Of a stretch of DNA of 64,000 nucleotides, positions 26,096 to 35,656 are shown piece after piece. Below the pieces are notes generated by a model, which did no database searches, had not been told where the DNA came from, and saw nothing but the letters and a program-made list of their open reading frames with translations. The stretch is from the NCBI RefSeq assembly GCF_000205025.1, contig NZ_GL883687.1, positions 62,001-126,000 on the forward strand, read 5' to 3'. This DNA is from Parasutterella excrementihominis YIT 11859 (lineage in GTDB: Bacteria; Pseudomonadota; Gammaproteobacteria; Burkholderiales; Burkholderiaceae_F). A program made the position numbers and the translations under genes. Within the stretch, counting starts at the first letter, position 1; each line of letters opens with the position of its first letter.

Positions 26096-28774
26096 CTAGA
26101 CGGGTTCTGTCAGGGCATGCTCAATAATTTCTCGAACATTCGGAGAAAGATTCTTCTCTTCACTGACATATTTGAGCGCTTTGTACATGAGGTTGGACAA
26201 AGTCGGCTCGTAACGGCGCCAGTTTTCTAAAGCTCGAGCAAGGCGGGCTGCCACTTGCGGGTTGAATTTGTCGACGAACAGAACGCTGTCAACCCAAAGC
26301 TGATAACCCATTCCGTCAGGACGATGGAATTCCGGACCGCCTGTACGGAAGAATGTGCCGAGCAGGGCGTAAATGCTGTTCGGGTTGTGATCCTGATACT
26401 TCGGATGCTGAGTCAGGGCACGAATTAAATCCACGGTCGGACGCTTGCCGCGCTGAGTGCGGAGCTGAGTGCTGAGCGCCAGCCACTTGTTGTTCAGAAG
26501 CGGTTCAGACTTCCATTCAACGTCTGCCTTACTCAAGAGTTCTTCTCCGATCGGCAGGGAAGCCTGCACGGCAATATTGACGGCACCTAATCGGTCGGTC
26601 AGGTTGTTTGCATTTTTATAGAGATTGCGAACCTGTTGCATAGCCTTGGCATCCTGAGCATAAGCCAGGTAGCTCAGGGACAGCAGCTTAAGCGCACGGC
26701 GACCTGCGTCCGCGGCATCCGGTCGATAAAGACCCGGTGTCTGGTTGTTTTTAATCTTGTCTTCAAAAGAGCCTCTTAGGCGCTGACCGATTCTGCGCTT
26801 GATCAAGTCGCAGGCCTCGCGAATGAGCGCCGGTTCGATCAGAACACGGTTCTCGGCGATGTAATTCTCGCTCGGCATTTCTAGAACTTTGGCGCGGTAA
26901 GCCGGAGACAGAGAGTCGTCGTTCAGGATGTCCTCAAAGGCGAAAAGATAGGACTCGGACGGCATTGCGTTCTGAGCTCCGCGTCTGCTCAGATCCGTGA
27001 TGAACTGATCGACCATTTGGAGCGTGAGCTTTTCAAACGCATCGGCACGGTTGAAAAGATCGGAATCGTGGCGGGCTAAGAAAGCCAACTGTTCGCGGGT
27101 GTATTCGGTGTTGAAGATGACCGGAGCGGAGAAGCCTCTTCCGATGGAGAGCAGTGGTTTTGTCGAGACATTGCGGAAAGTCCAGCTCTGGACTGCCTCG
27201 TCCAAAATCAGCAGACGAGACGTGCCGTCCGGGGAGTCTTCACCTTCGAGCTGCAGAGGAATATCGTTTCCAGCGTCGTCCAGAATGCCGATCTTCACGG
27301 GAATCATGAGCGGCTTCGGCGCCGGTTTGCCCGGGAAGGTTCGGTTGTTCTGACGCAGTGTCAAAGTAAAGGTTTTGGCGATTTCGTCCCATTTGGTTTC
27401 GACAGAGATGCGCGGAGTACCGGCCTGTGAATACCAGAGTTCGAACTGAGACAAGTCTTCATAATTCGATTCCGCCATGGCATTTAAGAAATCGTCGCAA
27501 GTTGCTGCGGTGCCGTCATAGCGATTGATGTATTCAAGCAAGCCGCGGCGGAAGCCGTCCTTGCCGAACAGTGTCTGATACATACGGACGACTTCAGCGC
27601 CTTTTTCATACACCGTAGTGGTGTAGAAATTGTTGATCGAGCGGTAAGACTCCGGACGAATCGGATGAGCCATAGGGCCGGCGTCTTCCGGGAACTGAGA
27701 ATTTCTCAGTACGCGTACGTCATCGATACGTTTTACCGCGCGGGAAGATTCGTCGCCCAACATATCGGCAGAGAATTCCTGCTCTCTGAAGACGGTAAGG
27801 CCTTCTTTCAGAGACAGCTGGAACCAATCTCGGCAGGTGACGCGATCGCCGGTCCAGTTATGGAAATATTCGTGTCCGATGACGGCTTCAATATTGGCGA
27901 AGTCCTGATCGGTTGCGACATTCTCATCAGCCAGAACATATTTGGAGTTAAAGATGTTCAGGCCTTTGTTTTCCATGGCGCCGAAGTTGAAGTCGTCGGT
28001 CGCCACAATCATGAAGCGGTCTAAGTCCAGGTCCAAACCGAAACGCTCTTCGTCCCACTTAATGGCTTTGACCAGACTTTGCATGGCAAACTCTGTTTTA
28101 CCTTTGTTGGCCGGTTCCGTCCAAATTTGGAGCAAGGCTTCGCGGCCGTCGGACAAGGTGACTTTCTGCTCCTGAGCGACGAAATTGCCGGCAACCAAGG
28201 CAAAGAGGTAAGAGGGTTTCGGGAACGGATCTTCCCAGATGGCATAGTTGCGTCCGTCGAGCAGTTCTCCCTGTTCGACAAGATTGCCATTGGAAAGAAG
28301 GTCTTTGTAGTCTTTCGGCGCACGAATGACCACTCTGTACTTGGCAAGAATGTCGGGACGATCGGGGAAGTAGGTAATGCGGCGGAAGCCTTCGGACTCG
28401 CACTGAGTAATGTAGTTGTTCTTACTCATGTAAAGTCCGGAGAGCTCAAGGTTGTTGCGCGGATTGATTCTCGTGACGATTTCAATTTCCGTGCGTTCCT
28501 TAATGTTGTGAATAATGAGCTTTCCGGGACGCATGTCGTATTGCCCGGGGAAGGAATCTTCGCCCGCGATCTTGATGGAGACTAGTGTCAGGTCGTCTCC
28601 GTCCAAAATCAGATCGTCACTTTTTCTGTCTTCCTGCGGGACAGCAATAATTTTGGAAGTGACTTCTGTGCAGGTAGGGATTAAATCGAAAGAAAGGTCG
28701 ATCGACTCGATCTGATGATCGGGAGCCGTGTAGTCTTTTCTAAAAACAATATTTGATGCGTTTTGTGATGCCAT
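26096..28774 (-). CDS. pepN: Aminopeptidase N (M1 family)
   Basis: Broad-specificity cytosolic zinc aminopeptidase. About 892 residues against about 870 in E. coli. The exopeptidase motif GAMEN is in [12 protein letters not shown], and the zinc site is [11 protein letters not shown] with the third ligand Glu in LKEGL. The C-terminal helical DUF3458 region is present. I place the start at ATG 28774 ([20 protein letters not shown]), where homology would begin; in-frame ATGs at 28804 and 28891 would add a basic extension unlike the family. Confidence 0.95.
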   Translation of the reverse strand: MASQNASNIVFRKDYTAPDHQIESIDLSFDLIPTCTEVTSKIIAVPQEDRKSDDLILDGDDLTLVSIKIAGEDSFPGQYDMRPGKLIIHNIKERTEIEIVTRINPRNNLELSGLYMSKNNYITQCESEGFRRITYFPDRPDILAKYRVVIRAPKDYKDLLSNGNLVEQGELLDGRNYAIWEDPFPKPSYLFALVAGNFVAQEQKVTLSDGREALLQIWTEPANKGKTEFAMQSLVKAIKWDEERFGLDLDLDRFMIVATDDFNFGAMENKGLNIFNSKYVLADENVATDQDFANIEAVIGHEYFHNWTGDRVTCRDWFQLSLKEGLTVFREQEFSADMLGDESSRAVKRIDDVRVLRNSQFPEDAGPMAHPIRPESYRSINNFYTTTVYEKGAEVVRMYQTLFGKDGFRRGLLEYINRYDGTAATCDDFLNAMAESNYEDLSQFELWYSQAGTPRISVETKWDEIAKTFTLTLRQNNRTFPGKPAPKPLMIPVKIGILDDAGNDIPLQLEGEDSPDGTSRLLILDEAVQSWTFRNVSTKPLLSIGRGFSAPVIFNTEYTREQLAFLARHDSDLFNRADAFEKLTLQMVDQFITDLSRRGAQNAMPSESYLFAFEDILNDDSLSPAYRAKVLEMPSENYIAENRVLIEPALIREACDLIKRRIGQRLRGSFEDKIKNNQTPGLYRPDAADAGRRALKLLSLSYLAYAQDAKAMQQVRNLYKNANNLTDRLGAVNIAVQASLPIGEELLSKADVEWKSEPLLNNKWLALSTQLRTQRGKRPTVDLIRALTQHPKYQDHNPNSIYALLGTFFRTGGPEFHRPDGMGYQLWVDSVLFVDKFNPQVAARLARALENWRRYEPTLSNLMYKALKYVSEEKNLSPNVREIIEHALTEPV

Positions 28775-28960
28775 CTTTATGTTCGCTTTTTTGAATTCGA
28801 CCATTTTAGCGCGGTACCTATTTTTACAAGGAAAAAGGCGCTGATGTTTGACGCATTGTCTTAATTCTTCACATATTTTTGCGCTCGGCAAAAACTGTTT
28901 TTAAGCCTCTCTGAGCGATAGCAATTAGAATGGGTTCACTTTTTAACCAAGGAGTTGCAT

Positions 28961-30391
28961 ATGTGCACTACTTTTATCGTCGGCGACAAAGCTACGGTTG
29001 ACGGTTCTTTCTTAGTTGCAAGAAGTGCCGATAGCTCTGCGCTCAAGGCTCAGTTGTTCATCATTCATCCTGCTTGCTACTATCCTGAAGGCGCGATGTA
29101 TCGCACCAAGGATCACAACGGCGCAACCGATTTCAGCTATCCGCAGCCTGTGCACGCTATGCGTTACACCTCGGTTCCCAACTGGCAGACAAAACTTCAC
29201 GGCGCCGTCGGCTTTAACGAAGCCGGCCTCGGCGTGACCGGCACGGAGTCCATTTTCGCCCGTGACGACGCATTGGCCATCGATCCGTACAACAAAGAAA
29301 CCGGTATCACTGAAGACGACATCATCGATATCATTCTTCCTCGCTGCCATACCGCGGCAGAAGGTGTTGAGCTCTTAGGCAAGATAATTGAAACACACGG
29401 CGCAGGCGAAGGTTTCGGCGTTGCATTTGTTGACGACAACGAAATCTGGTATCTGGAAACCGGAACCGGTCATCAGTGGATGGCTCAGAGAATTCCGGAA
29501 GACGTTTACTTCGGTTCCGGCAATCAGGGCCGTCTGCGTCTTTACGATCCGAACGCTTCCGAGTTCAAAGGCAGCCCCGACCTGATCGACTTTGCCATCA
29601 GACACGGCTTCTATGATCCGCAGAAAGGTCCGTTCGATTTCGCCGCTGCTTACACACGCAACGACGACCGTGACCGTGTTTACAACGATCCGCGCGTTTG
29701 GCAGATCCAGAAGCTCTTCAATCCGTCTGTGATTCAGCCCGTCGAAGACGGCCGCGAATTCGGCGTATTTATGAAGCCCGAACGCAAACTCTCCCTCGAA
29801 GACGCCAAGCGCGTGATGCGTGACCACTTCGACGCCAGCGAGCACGATCCGTACTCTCACGGCCTTAACGGCAATGAACCCTGGCGTCCCGTCAGTGTCT
29901 TCCGTACTTACGAAGCACACGTTATGCAGGTTCGTCCCTGGCTGCCGAGAGCTATCGGTGATGTGATCTACATCGCTTTCGGTATGGCTGATCTTTCCTG
30001 CTTCATGCCTTTCTATCAGGGCCTCGAACAGGTTCCGGGCCACTACGGTATCGGTACTTGCCAGGCTGACAGTGCCTCTGTTTACTGGAAGTTCCGTAAA
30101 CTTCAGACGCTCGTCATGACCGACTATCCGACTTATGCTCCGATCGTGAAGAAAGCCTTCGGCGATCAGGAACGCGCCATGACGGCTAAGCAGGAACAGA
30201 TGGAAAAGCAGTACGTCGAACTCATCAAGTCCGACAAGAAAGCTGCCACTGCTCTCCTGCAGAAGACCAACCTTGAGCTTCTGGCCGAATGCGAAGCCCT
30301 GGCTGAAGACCTGACCAACCAGATCTTCACGCTGGCTACTGAAAACATTCAGAAGGCTAACTTCTTTGCCAATCGTTCAAAGAAAGACTAA
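28961..30391 (+). CDS. C69-family dipeptidase (PepD-like, Ntn hydrolase)
   Basis: A 476-residue peptidase of family C69. These are N-terminal nucleophile hydrolases in which Cys is exposed after Met removal, and here the second codon is Cys (MCTTFIVGDKATVDGS). That fixes the start at ATG 28961, with AAGGAG 6 bases upstream, rather than the ATG 6 bases earlier. No signal peptide is seen, so it probably acts on dipeptides in the cytosol. A terminator follows. Confidence 0.88.
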   Translation: MCTTFIVGDKATVDGSFLVARSADSSALKAQLFIIHPACYYPEGAMYRTKDHNGATDFSYPQPVHAMRYTSVPNWQTKLHGAVGFNEAGLGVTGTESIFARDDALAIDPYNKETGITEDDIIDIILPRCHTAAEGVELLGKIIETHGAGEGFGVAFVDDNEIWYLETGTGHQWMAQRIPEDVYFGSGNQGRLRLYDPNASEFKGSPDLIDFAIRHGFYDPQKGPFDFAAAYTRNDDRDRVYNDPRVWQIQKLFNPSVIQPVEDGREFGVFMKPERKLSLEDAKRVMRDHFDASEHDPYSHGLNGNEPWRPVSVFRTYEAHVMQVRPWLPRAIGDVIYIAFGMADLSCFMPFYQGLEQVPGHYGIGTCQADSASVYWKFRKLQTLVMTDYPTYAPIVKKAFGDQERAMTAKQEQMEKQYVELIKSDKKAATALLQKTNLELLAECEALAEDLTNQIFTLATENIQKANFFANRSKKD

Positions 30392-30411
30392 GTCTTTTGG
30401 TAGCTAAAACA

Positions 30412-30437
30412 AAACGCCGCGATTCTCGGCGTTTTTT
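30412..30437 (+). terminator. Terminator after the C69 dipeptidase
   Basis: AACGCCG and CGGCGTT pair around CGATTCT-type loop and run into TTTTTT. Confidence 0.9.
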
Positions 30438-30446
30438 ATGGGCACA

Positions 30447-30478
30447 AAAAACGGAGCTCACTTTCGAGCTCCGTTTGT
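30447..30478 (-). terminator. Terminator downstream of the tetraheme cytochrome gene
   Basis: AAACGGAGCTC and GAGCTCCGTTT form a perfect 11-base stem with a 6-base loop; on the minus strand it is followed by TTTGTGCC. Confidence 0.9.
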
Positions 30479-30486
30479 TCTAAGAA

Positions 30487-31122
30487 TTATTTCTTAGCAG
30501 CGGCGTCAGCCTGTTCCCAAGCTTTGGCCGGATCAGGCCATTTGCCTGTAGCCTTAATGATTTCGTCAGCCATCTTGTAGTTGTGACCGGCGGTCTTATG
30601 GCACATTATGCAGTTTGTCGGTTTGTCGATGAAGCCGGCGTGCATCTTAGCAACCATCGGGTTCTTAGCGTTGTACATATCGGCTAAGTTGTGGCAACCG
30701 CGGCAGTTGCGGAAATTGTAAGAGACCATCCAGTCGTTTACAGCCTTAGAAAGTTCAGGACGTTTTTCCAGCCACATCTGCGGTGTGTTGAGTGTGCCGC
30801 GGAGTTCGCCGAAACCGGAAATAGAACCGGCTTTTGCTTTTGCGAACAGGAGTTCAACATAAGCAACAGGTGTTAACGGACGATTTGTTTCATTTAAGAG
30901 GTGGCAGTCGGAGCATCCGGCTGTGTAACCTGACGGGGTTCTGGCGTGCTGGCCTTGTTTCCATGCATAGGTAACGCCGTCCATAGAGTGGCACCAGCCT
31001 GTGCAGAATTTATCGGTACCGGCCCACTGAACAACACCGACGAGACCTGCCGTACACAGAATGCCGACGACGATGCCTATCACGAGGATCCAAAAAGTAC
31101 CCCATTTTCCGGTTTGAGACAT
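30487..31122 (-). CDS. NapC/NrfH-family tetraheme quinol dehydrogenase
   Basis: A 211-residue membrane-anchored cytochrome c that would oxidise quinol and donate electrons to periplasmic reductases. One N-terminal TM segment (about 8-32) is followed by four heme sites: C40-H45, C70-H74, C140-H144 and C171-H175. The first is CTGWCH, i.e. CX3CH instead of CX2CH; the Met two residues after it (HSM) matches the heme-1 Met of NrfH. Start ATG 31122 has AAGGGAG 6 bases upstream; the longer frame to 31221 lacks support. It lies 16 kb from nap, which has no napC, so it could serve NapAB. A serving role for other reductases is equally possible. Confidence 0.85.
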   Translation of the reverse strand: MSQTGKWGTFWILVIGIVVGILCTAGLVGVVQWAGTDKFCTGWCHSMDGVTYAWKQGQHARTPSGYTAGCSDCHLLNETNRPLTPVAYVELLFAKAKAGSISGFGELRGTLNTPQMWLEKRPELSKAVNDWMVSYNFRNCRGCHNLADMYNAKNPMVAKMHAGFIDKPTNCIMCHKTAGHNYKMADEIIKATGKWPDPAKAWEQADAAAKK

Positions 31123-31270
31123 TTTGTACTCCCTTTTTTCGCTTTCCAGGGTGAAATTAGAAAGCATGTTATTGGACTTAAGAATCAAGTAGAGACGGTG
31201 TAGCGCCGCTCTCACATTCATAATATTATCTTAAGAAAACGAAAAATGCTTTTCTACCTACCTTATGATT

Positions 31271-31296
31271 AGGTAAATACTCCTAAGGGTTTACCT
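31271..31296 (-). promoter_or_regulatory. Inverted repeat with NarL-like site upstream of the tetraheme cytochrome
   Basis: AGGTAAA (31271-31277) and TTTACCT (31290-31296) are a perfect 7-base inverted repeat. Inside it, TACTCCT-AA-GGGTTTA (31278-31293) has one half that fits the NarL/NarP heptamer TACYYMT exactly and the other with three mismatches, in the 7-2-7 arrangement. It lies about 150 bases before the cytochrome start codon. Confidence 0.4.
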
Positions 31297-31308
31297 TTAG
31301 AAAAACAC

Positions 31309-31335
31309 TTTCCTGTTGTTTTTTGTCCAGGAAAT
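31309..31335 (-). terminator. Terminator downstream of modE
   Basis: TTTCCTG and CAGGAAA form a 7-base stem around an A-rich loop on the minus strand, followed by GTGTTTTTCT. It lies about 35 bases after the modE stop. Confidence 0.75.
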
Positions 31336-31360
31336 TCAAGGGGTTATTCTTTCCACCAAA

Positions 31361-31377
31361 TTAGGCTATCAGCCTAA
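31361..31377. repeat. Palindrome overlapping the modE stop codon
   Basis: TTAGGCT-ATC-AGCCTAA is a perfect 7-base inverted repeat that includes the modE stop codon at 31369-31371. No U-tract follows. Its function is unknown. Confidence 0.5.
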
Positions 31378-32121
31378 TAAGGCTATGACAACACTTTGTT
31401 CAGGAATCTGAATATAAGCTTCAGATCCGATTTGCAAGCCGTGATTTCCGCGAATGAAGCCGACCACATTTAAGCCGTTAGGCAGCCTTAAGGTTACTTC
31501 TCCGCCTTTCTCTTTTTGAGGTAGCCGGGAGACTTGTCCGAAGAGGAAGCAGCGGCTGCTGTCGTCCGGTTTTTCTTTAGAGACGGTAGCGGCCGAAGCT
31601 TTGAAGAGGGCTAAGACACTTTTGCCTTCTTTGAGGTCGAGCAACTGACGGCTTTCGAGCGTAACGCTGGAGCGGAGGTACTGGCCCTCGCAGACTTTCA
31701 TCTTGACCTTGCACATGGACATTCCGCCGTGAATGTCTTCAATCACGCAGGGAATAATGTTGCGGATGCTCATACGCAGAGCCACCGAGGCCAAAGCGGC
31801 TAGTTTCGGAGATTCACCGCCTTGGATATCTGTCAGGATTTGATTTCTTACCTTATTCAAAGCGGCAGAAGCTTCCAGCACGGCTTCGCCCGCTTCTGTG
31901 ATGCGAGCGCCTCCGCCTGAGTTCCCGCCGACGGTTTTTTCGACCAACGGTTCCCCGGCAAGAGCGGAAAGCGTTTCGATTGCCTGCCATGCGGCTTTGT
32001 AGCTAATGCCGGCGCTTCGGGCCGCTTCAGAAATACTTCCGTATTGTTTGATGCGCTGGAGGACATCTATTCTTTTATCCACCACATTCTGTGAAAGGGC
32101 GTCGGAAATATTTAAGGCCAT
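31369..32121 (-). CDS. modE: ModE-family molybdate-responsive regulator
   Basis: A 250-residue repressor/activator that senses molybdate. The N-terminal winged HTH (about 20-85, DVLQRIKQYGSISEAARSAG) is of LysR-like ModE type, followed by two C-terminal TOBE (molbindin) domains (about 115-180 and 185-248). It is divergent from modABC, and a candidate ModE site lies in the 105-base gap. It probably represses modABC when molybdate is plentiful. Confidence 0.92.
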   Translation of the reverse strand: MALNISDALSQNVVDKRIDVLQRIKQYGSISEAARSAGISYKAAWQAIETLSALAGEPLVEKTVGGNSGGGARITEAGEAVLEASAALNKVRNQILTDIQGGESPKLAALASVALRMSIRNIIPCVIEDIHGGMSMCKVKMKVCEGQYLRSSVTLESRQLLDLKEGKSVLALFKASAATVSKEKPDDSSRCFLFGQVSRLPQKEKGGEVTLRLPNGLNVVGFIRGNHGLQIGSEAYIQIPEQSVVIALLG

Positions 32122-32156
32122 CTTTATTCCTTACTTAAACGAATGTTGTTATTTTA

Positions 32157-32181
32157 TCGATATTCAAGATTAGAATAACGA
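32157..32181. promoter_or_regulatory. Candidate ModE operator
   Basis: TCGATATT (32157-32164) and AATAACGA (32174-32181) form an inverted repeat with one mismatch and a 9-base spacer. The TCGnTAT/ATAnCGA core is that of the E. coli ModE consensus, with a spacer about one base shorter. It lies between modE and modA. Confidence 0.5.
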
Positions 32182-32226
32182 CATAGAAGTTCCATATTTG
32201 CTTACATTATAGCCAATGAGGATGTT

Positions 32227-32976
32227 ATGAAGAAAACAATGATCGCTCTTGCAACACTCTTAACCTTTTCTGCTTCCGGTGTTTCGGCTGCAGAAATCAA
32301 CGTTGCTGTTGCAGCTAACTTTACGGCTCCAATAAAAGAAATCTCCGCTATTTACGAAAAGGAAAGCGGTAATAAGATTCTGGCCTCTTTCGGTGCAACC
32401 GGTGCCTTCTACGCTCAGATTAAAAATGGTGCTCCGTATCAGGTTTTGTTTGCCGCGGATGCAAAGACACCTAAGAAGATTGTCGACGAAGGTCTCGGTA
32501 TCGACGCTAAACCCTACGCCTTCGGAAAGCTGGTTCTCTGGAGCTCAGCAGATAATTTCATCAAACAAGATCCCAACTTCATCCTCTCCGACGCCGTTAA
32601 GAAAATCGCGGTTGCCAATCCGAAGTTAGCGCCTTACGGTGAAGCCGCCTATCAGACCATGGAAAAATGGGGCAATCTTAAGAAAGTCGAACCTAAATTC
32701 GTCACCGGTGACAACATCGGAAAGACTTTCCAGTACGCTAAGACAGCAAATGCACAAGTAGGTTTTGTCGCGTTGTCTCAGGTTTATAAAAACGGCAAGT
32801 TTACTTCCGGCTCCGGCTGGATCATCCCGGCTGACTGCTATAAGCCCATCCGTCAGGATTCCGTTATTCTGAACCCTGGCAAAGACAACAAAGCCGTGGC
32901 AGACTTCATGAAATTTATGGCAACAAGCCCGAAGGTTCAGAAAGTGATTGATTCCTACGGCTACAGTACCAAGTAA
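32227..32976 (+). CDS. modA: Molybdate-binding periplasmic protein
   Basis: The substrate-binding component of the molybdate ABC transporter, 249 residues with a Sec signal (MKKTMIALATLLTFSASGVSA-A). Typical ModA segments: INVAVAANFTAPIKEI, SFGATGAFYAQIKNGAP, and FVALSQVYKNGKFTSG. It heads modABC, 18 bases before modB, and has GAGG upstream. Confidence 0.95.
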   Translation: MKKTMIALATLLTFSASGVSAAEINVAVAANFTAPIKEISAIYEKESGNKILASFGATGAFYAQIKNGAPYQVLFAADAKTPKKIVDEGLGIDAKPYAFGKLVLWSSADNFIKQDPNFILSDAVKKIAVANPKLAPYGEAAYQTMEKWGNLKKVEPKFVTGDNIGKTFQYAKTANAQVGFVALSQVYKNGKFTSGSGWIIPADCYKPIRQDSVILNPGKDNKAVADFMKFMATSPKVQKVIDSYGYSTK

Positions 32977-32994
32977 CTAAGAATTAGGACCGAC

Positions 32995-33675
32995 ATGTTT
33001 ACTGCGGAAGAACTGCTCCCTATCAAGCTAACCTTAGAGCTTGCTTTGATTACGACTGTTTTCCTGCTGCTGGTGGCAACACCGCTGGCATGGTGGCTGT
33101 CGCACACCAAATCAAAATGGAGAGCGCCGATCAGTTCGATTGTTACGCTGCCATTGGTTCTTCCGCCGAGCGTGCTCGGTTTCTATCTCCTCGTTGCCAT
33201 GGGACCGTCGGGTCCTTTAGGCAAGCTCACTGAGGCTTTGGGCATCGGCTTGCTGACATTTACTTTCCCCGGTCTTGTGATCGGAAGTATTGTTTATTCG
33301 ATGCCGTTTGCCGTCCAGCCACTACAGGCGGCTTTTGAATCTATCGGCAAGCGTCCTTTGGAGGTTGCCGCTACCTTGGGAGCCAAACCGCTTGACGCCT
33401 TTTTTAACGTCGTTCTCCCGCTTGCTAAGCCCGGCTTTGTGACAGCAGCGCTTCTAACATTTGCGCATACCATCGGAGAGTTCGGCGTCGTTTTGATGAT
33501 CGGCGGCAACGTTCCCGGTAAAACACAAGTTGTTTCGACGGAAATTTACAGTTATGTTGAGGCAATGGAGTACGGCAAAGCGCATTGGCTGGCCGGCGGC
33601 ATGGTGGTCTTTAGTTTCTTCGTTTTGCTCGGCTTAACGCTTTTGAATCGCCACAACGAGCGCGTTATGCCTTAA
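32995..33675 (+). CDS. modB: Molybdate ABC transporter permease
   Basis: A 226-residue inner-membrane permease with about five TM segments. PLVLPPSVLGFYLLVAMGPSGPLG and the EAA-type loop EVAATLGAKPLDAFFNVVLPLAKPG (which contacts ModC) are typical of ModB. The segment AHTIGEFGVVLMIGGNVPGKT is a ModB signature. It is 21 bases before modC. Confidence 0.95.
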   Translation: MFTAEELLPIKLTLELALITTVFLLLVATPLAWWLSHTKSKWRAPISSIVTLPLVLPPSVLGFYLLVAMGPSGPLGKLTEALGIGLLTFTFPGLVIGSIVYSMPFAVQPLQAAFESIGKRPLEVAATLGAKPLDAFFNVVLPLAKPGFVTAALLTFAHTIGEFGVVLMIGGNVPGKTQVVSTEIYSYVEAMEYGKAHWLAGGMVVFSFFVLLGLTLLNRHNERVMP

Positions 33676-33696
33676 TTTTCTCGACTTCTAATCTGT

Positions 33697-34785
33697 ATGT
33701 CTGATTCTTTAAGTTCCGCTTCTCTGCTGCTTCCTCGGGAAGACGGTTTCAGGCTGGAATGTTCATTTGAGTTCCCGAATTTCGGAATTACAGTTCTTTT
33801 CGGAGCGTCCGGCTCCGGAAAAACAACGGTTCTTCGCTGTATTGCAGGATTGGAGCGGGCAAAGGGTTTTGTTAAGGTCGACGGCGTTTATTGGCAAAAC
33901 GACGAACAAAAACTTTTTCTACCGACTTGGGAGCGGCCTTTAGGCTATGTGTTTCAAGAGGCGTCGCTTTTTCCTCATCTGACTGCGAAGCAAAATATCG
34001 AATTTGCGGTTAAGCGCAGCAAATCGACGGATGCCCGCTCCCGTATGGAAGAAGCGATTGATTTATTGGGCATTCGCGGCCTTCTCGGGCGAAAGCCTGC
34101 TCAGCTCTCGGGCGGTGAGCGCCAGCGTGTGGCAATTGCGCGTGCTGTCGCAACAGAGCCCAAAATCATGCTTTTTGACGAGCCGCTGGCGGCGCTGGAT
34201 TTCAAAAGGAAGTCCGAGATTATGCCTTGGCTTGAGAAGCTCAAGACCAACCTCAAAATTCCGATGCTTTATGTCACGCACTCTGCGGAAGAAGTACTGC
34301 ATCTTGCCGACAATCTCATCGTGATGGAAGACGGCAGGATCAAAACTTCCGGAGCTTTGACTGATGTTCTTGCCAATATCGATTTGCCGATCAAAATCGG
34401 TGAGGATACAGGTGTTCTCCTAAAAGGCAAAATTGTCTCCAAGGACAAAGAATGGTTACTGATGACTGTTGACTGCGGCAACATCGCTCTGCATATCGGA
34501 GATAACGGCCAGCCGATCGGAAGTCCGGCGTCGTTGCGAATATTAGCCAGAGAGGTGGTATTTGCAAAAGAGCAGCCAAGCGGTCTGTCGGTTCAGAATG
34601 CTTTCGAAGGTGTTGTCGAAGAGATTTCGGTGCAGAAGGATTCCTCGGGTGCCCTGATACGAGCAAACTGCTCGGGAAAGATCATCGTCGGTAAATTAAC
34701 ACGCAAAGCGCTCAGCGAATTAGACATAAAAGAAGGGAGCCAAATTTGGCTCCTCATCAAAAGTGTTGCGCTGCTTTCTGTTTAG
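33697..34785 (+). CDS. modC: Molybdate ABC transporter ATPase
   Basis: A 362-residue ATPase: Walker A FGASGSGKTT (about 34-43), Q-loop FQEASLFP, signature LSGGERQR, Walker B IMLFDEPLAALD and the switch His in YVTHSAEEV. A C-terminal TOBE/molbindin domain occupies about 295-360. Its stop overlaps by a few bases the stop of the convergent DUF3426 gene, with no terminator between. Confidence 0.95.
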   Translation: MSDSLSSASLLLPREDGFRLECSFEFPNFGITVLFGASGSGKTTVLRCIAGLERAKGFVKVDGVYWQNDEQKLFLPTWERPLGYVFQEASLFPHLTAKQNIEFAVKRSKSTDARSRMEEAIDLLGIRGLLGRKPAQLSGGERQRVAIARAVATEPKIMLFDEPLAALDFKRKSEIMPWLEKLKTNLKIPMLYVTHSAEEVLHLADNLIVMEDGRIKTSGALTDVLANIDLPIKIGEDTGVLLKGKIVSKDKEWLLMTVDCGNIALHIGDNGQPIGSPASLRILAREVVFAKEQPSGLSVQNAFEGVVEEISVQKDSSGALIRANCSGKIIVGKLTRKALSELDIKEGSQIWLLIKSVALLSV

Positions 34786-35639
34786 TCTTCCAAGACCTTC
34801 ACTTTGTAAGAAGTCGGTCTGCCATCATCGAAACTAAACGGAATAGTGATATTGGCGGTACCGCCGCCGGTAATGAGATCAACCTTCGGATCTGTCTTGT
34901 ATTCGGCAGGTTCAAAGATTTTTTGTATTCTGGAGTTGCCTGCGCCTTCAAGAGTGAGCTGAATAACGGGCAGCTTCTGACTCCGCATATCCTGATTCTG
35001 GATCTGAAGCTTTAACTCCCACTGTCCCGGAGAAATGGCATTGACTTGGTTGGACAAGACGACCGGAGTTCTCAGAGGCGGGCAGTAGAGATAATCACAG
35101 CTTTGCTGAGAAAGTGTATTCAGAGGCTCTTTTTTCAGGATTTCGGGTTGCAGGAACAGCGTTACCTGCCATGCGGCAAGAATCACAAAGCACAGGCAGA
35201 TAAAAAGCATGATGGAGCGAACGATTCCCGGAGTGCGGGACGGATCCGTCGGATCTCCGAGGTCATCTTCGGGCGGAAGGATAACGCCGTCACTGCCTTT
35301 GACGCCGAACTTCTCAATAGGGTCAGGAGCAGGTTTCGTCTCAGACTTCGTTTCTTTAGGAGTTTCTTCTTTTTTCAAAGGTGCGGAAAGTTCAGAAATA
35401 TCCTTTGAGAGCGAAGCCATCAATGCCTTCGGATCTTTCGGACGTTCCTGAGGAGGCTGAGCCGCCGGAGCGGGTTCGCCCGGACGAACAGAAGCGGTCG
35501 GAAGCTTAAAGTCTTCGGGAAGTTTTTTCAGGTCAGCAGGGACGATTTTCGGAATATCTCTCTGCTTCTGATTTCCGCCCAGTGAAGGTTCGGACGGGAA
35601 GTTGTAGTGATTCGAATCTCCCTCGAATTTAGGTTCCAT
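34782..35639 (-). CDS. DUF3426 single-pass membrane protein, no zinc ribbon
   Basis: A 285-residue protein. Residues 1-125 are Pro/Lys/Glu-rich and probably disordered; one TM segment lies near 145-167 (SIMLFICLCFVILAAWQVTLFL), and the C-terminal part is a beta-rich DUF3426 domain facing the periplasm. Betaproteobacterial homologues in this position usually begin with a CxxC zinc ribbon, which is absent here. Start ATG 35639 has AAGAGG 6 bases upstream. It follows prmA in the aroQ-accB-accC-prmA unit. Confidence 0.75.
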   Translation of the reverse strand: MEPKFEGDSNHYNFPSEPSLGGNQKQRDIPKIVPADLKKLPEDFKLPTASVRPGEPAPAAQPPQERPKDPKALMASLSKDISELSAPLKKEETPKETKSETKPAPDPIEKFGVKGSDGVILPPEDDLGDPTDPSRTPGIVRSIMLFICLCFVILAAWQVTLFLQPEILKKEPLNTLSQQSCDYLYCPPLRTPVVLSNQVNAISPGQWELKLQIQNQDMRSQKLPVIQLTLEGAGNSRIQKIFEPAEYKTDPKVDLITGGGTANITIPFSFDDGRPTSYKVKVLED

Positions 35640-35656
35640 AGCCGCCTCTTTTCTAA

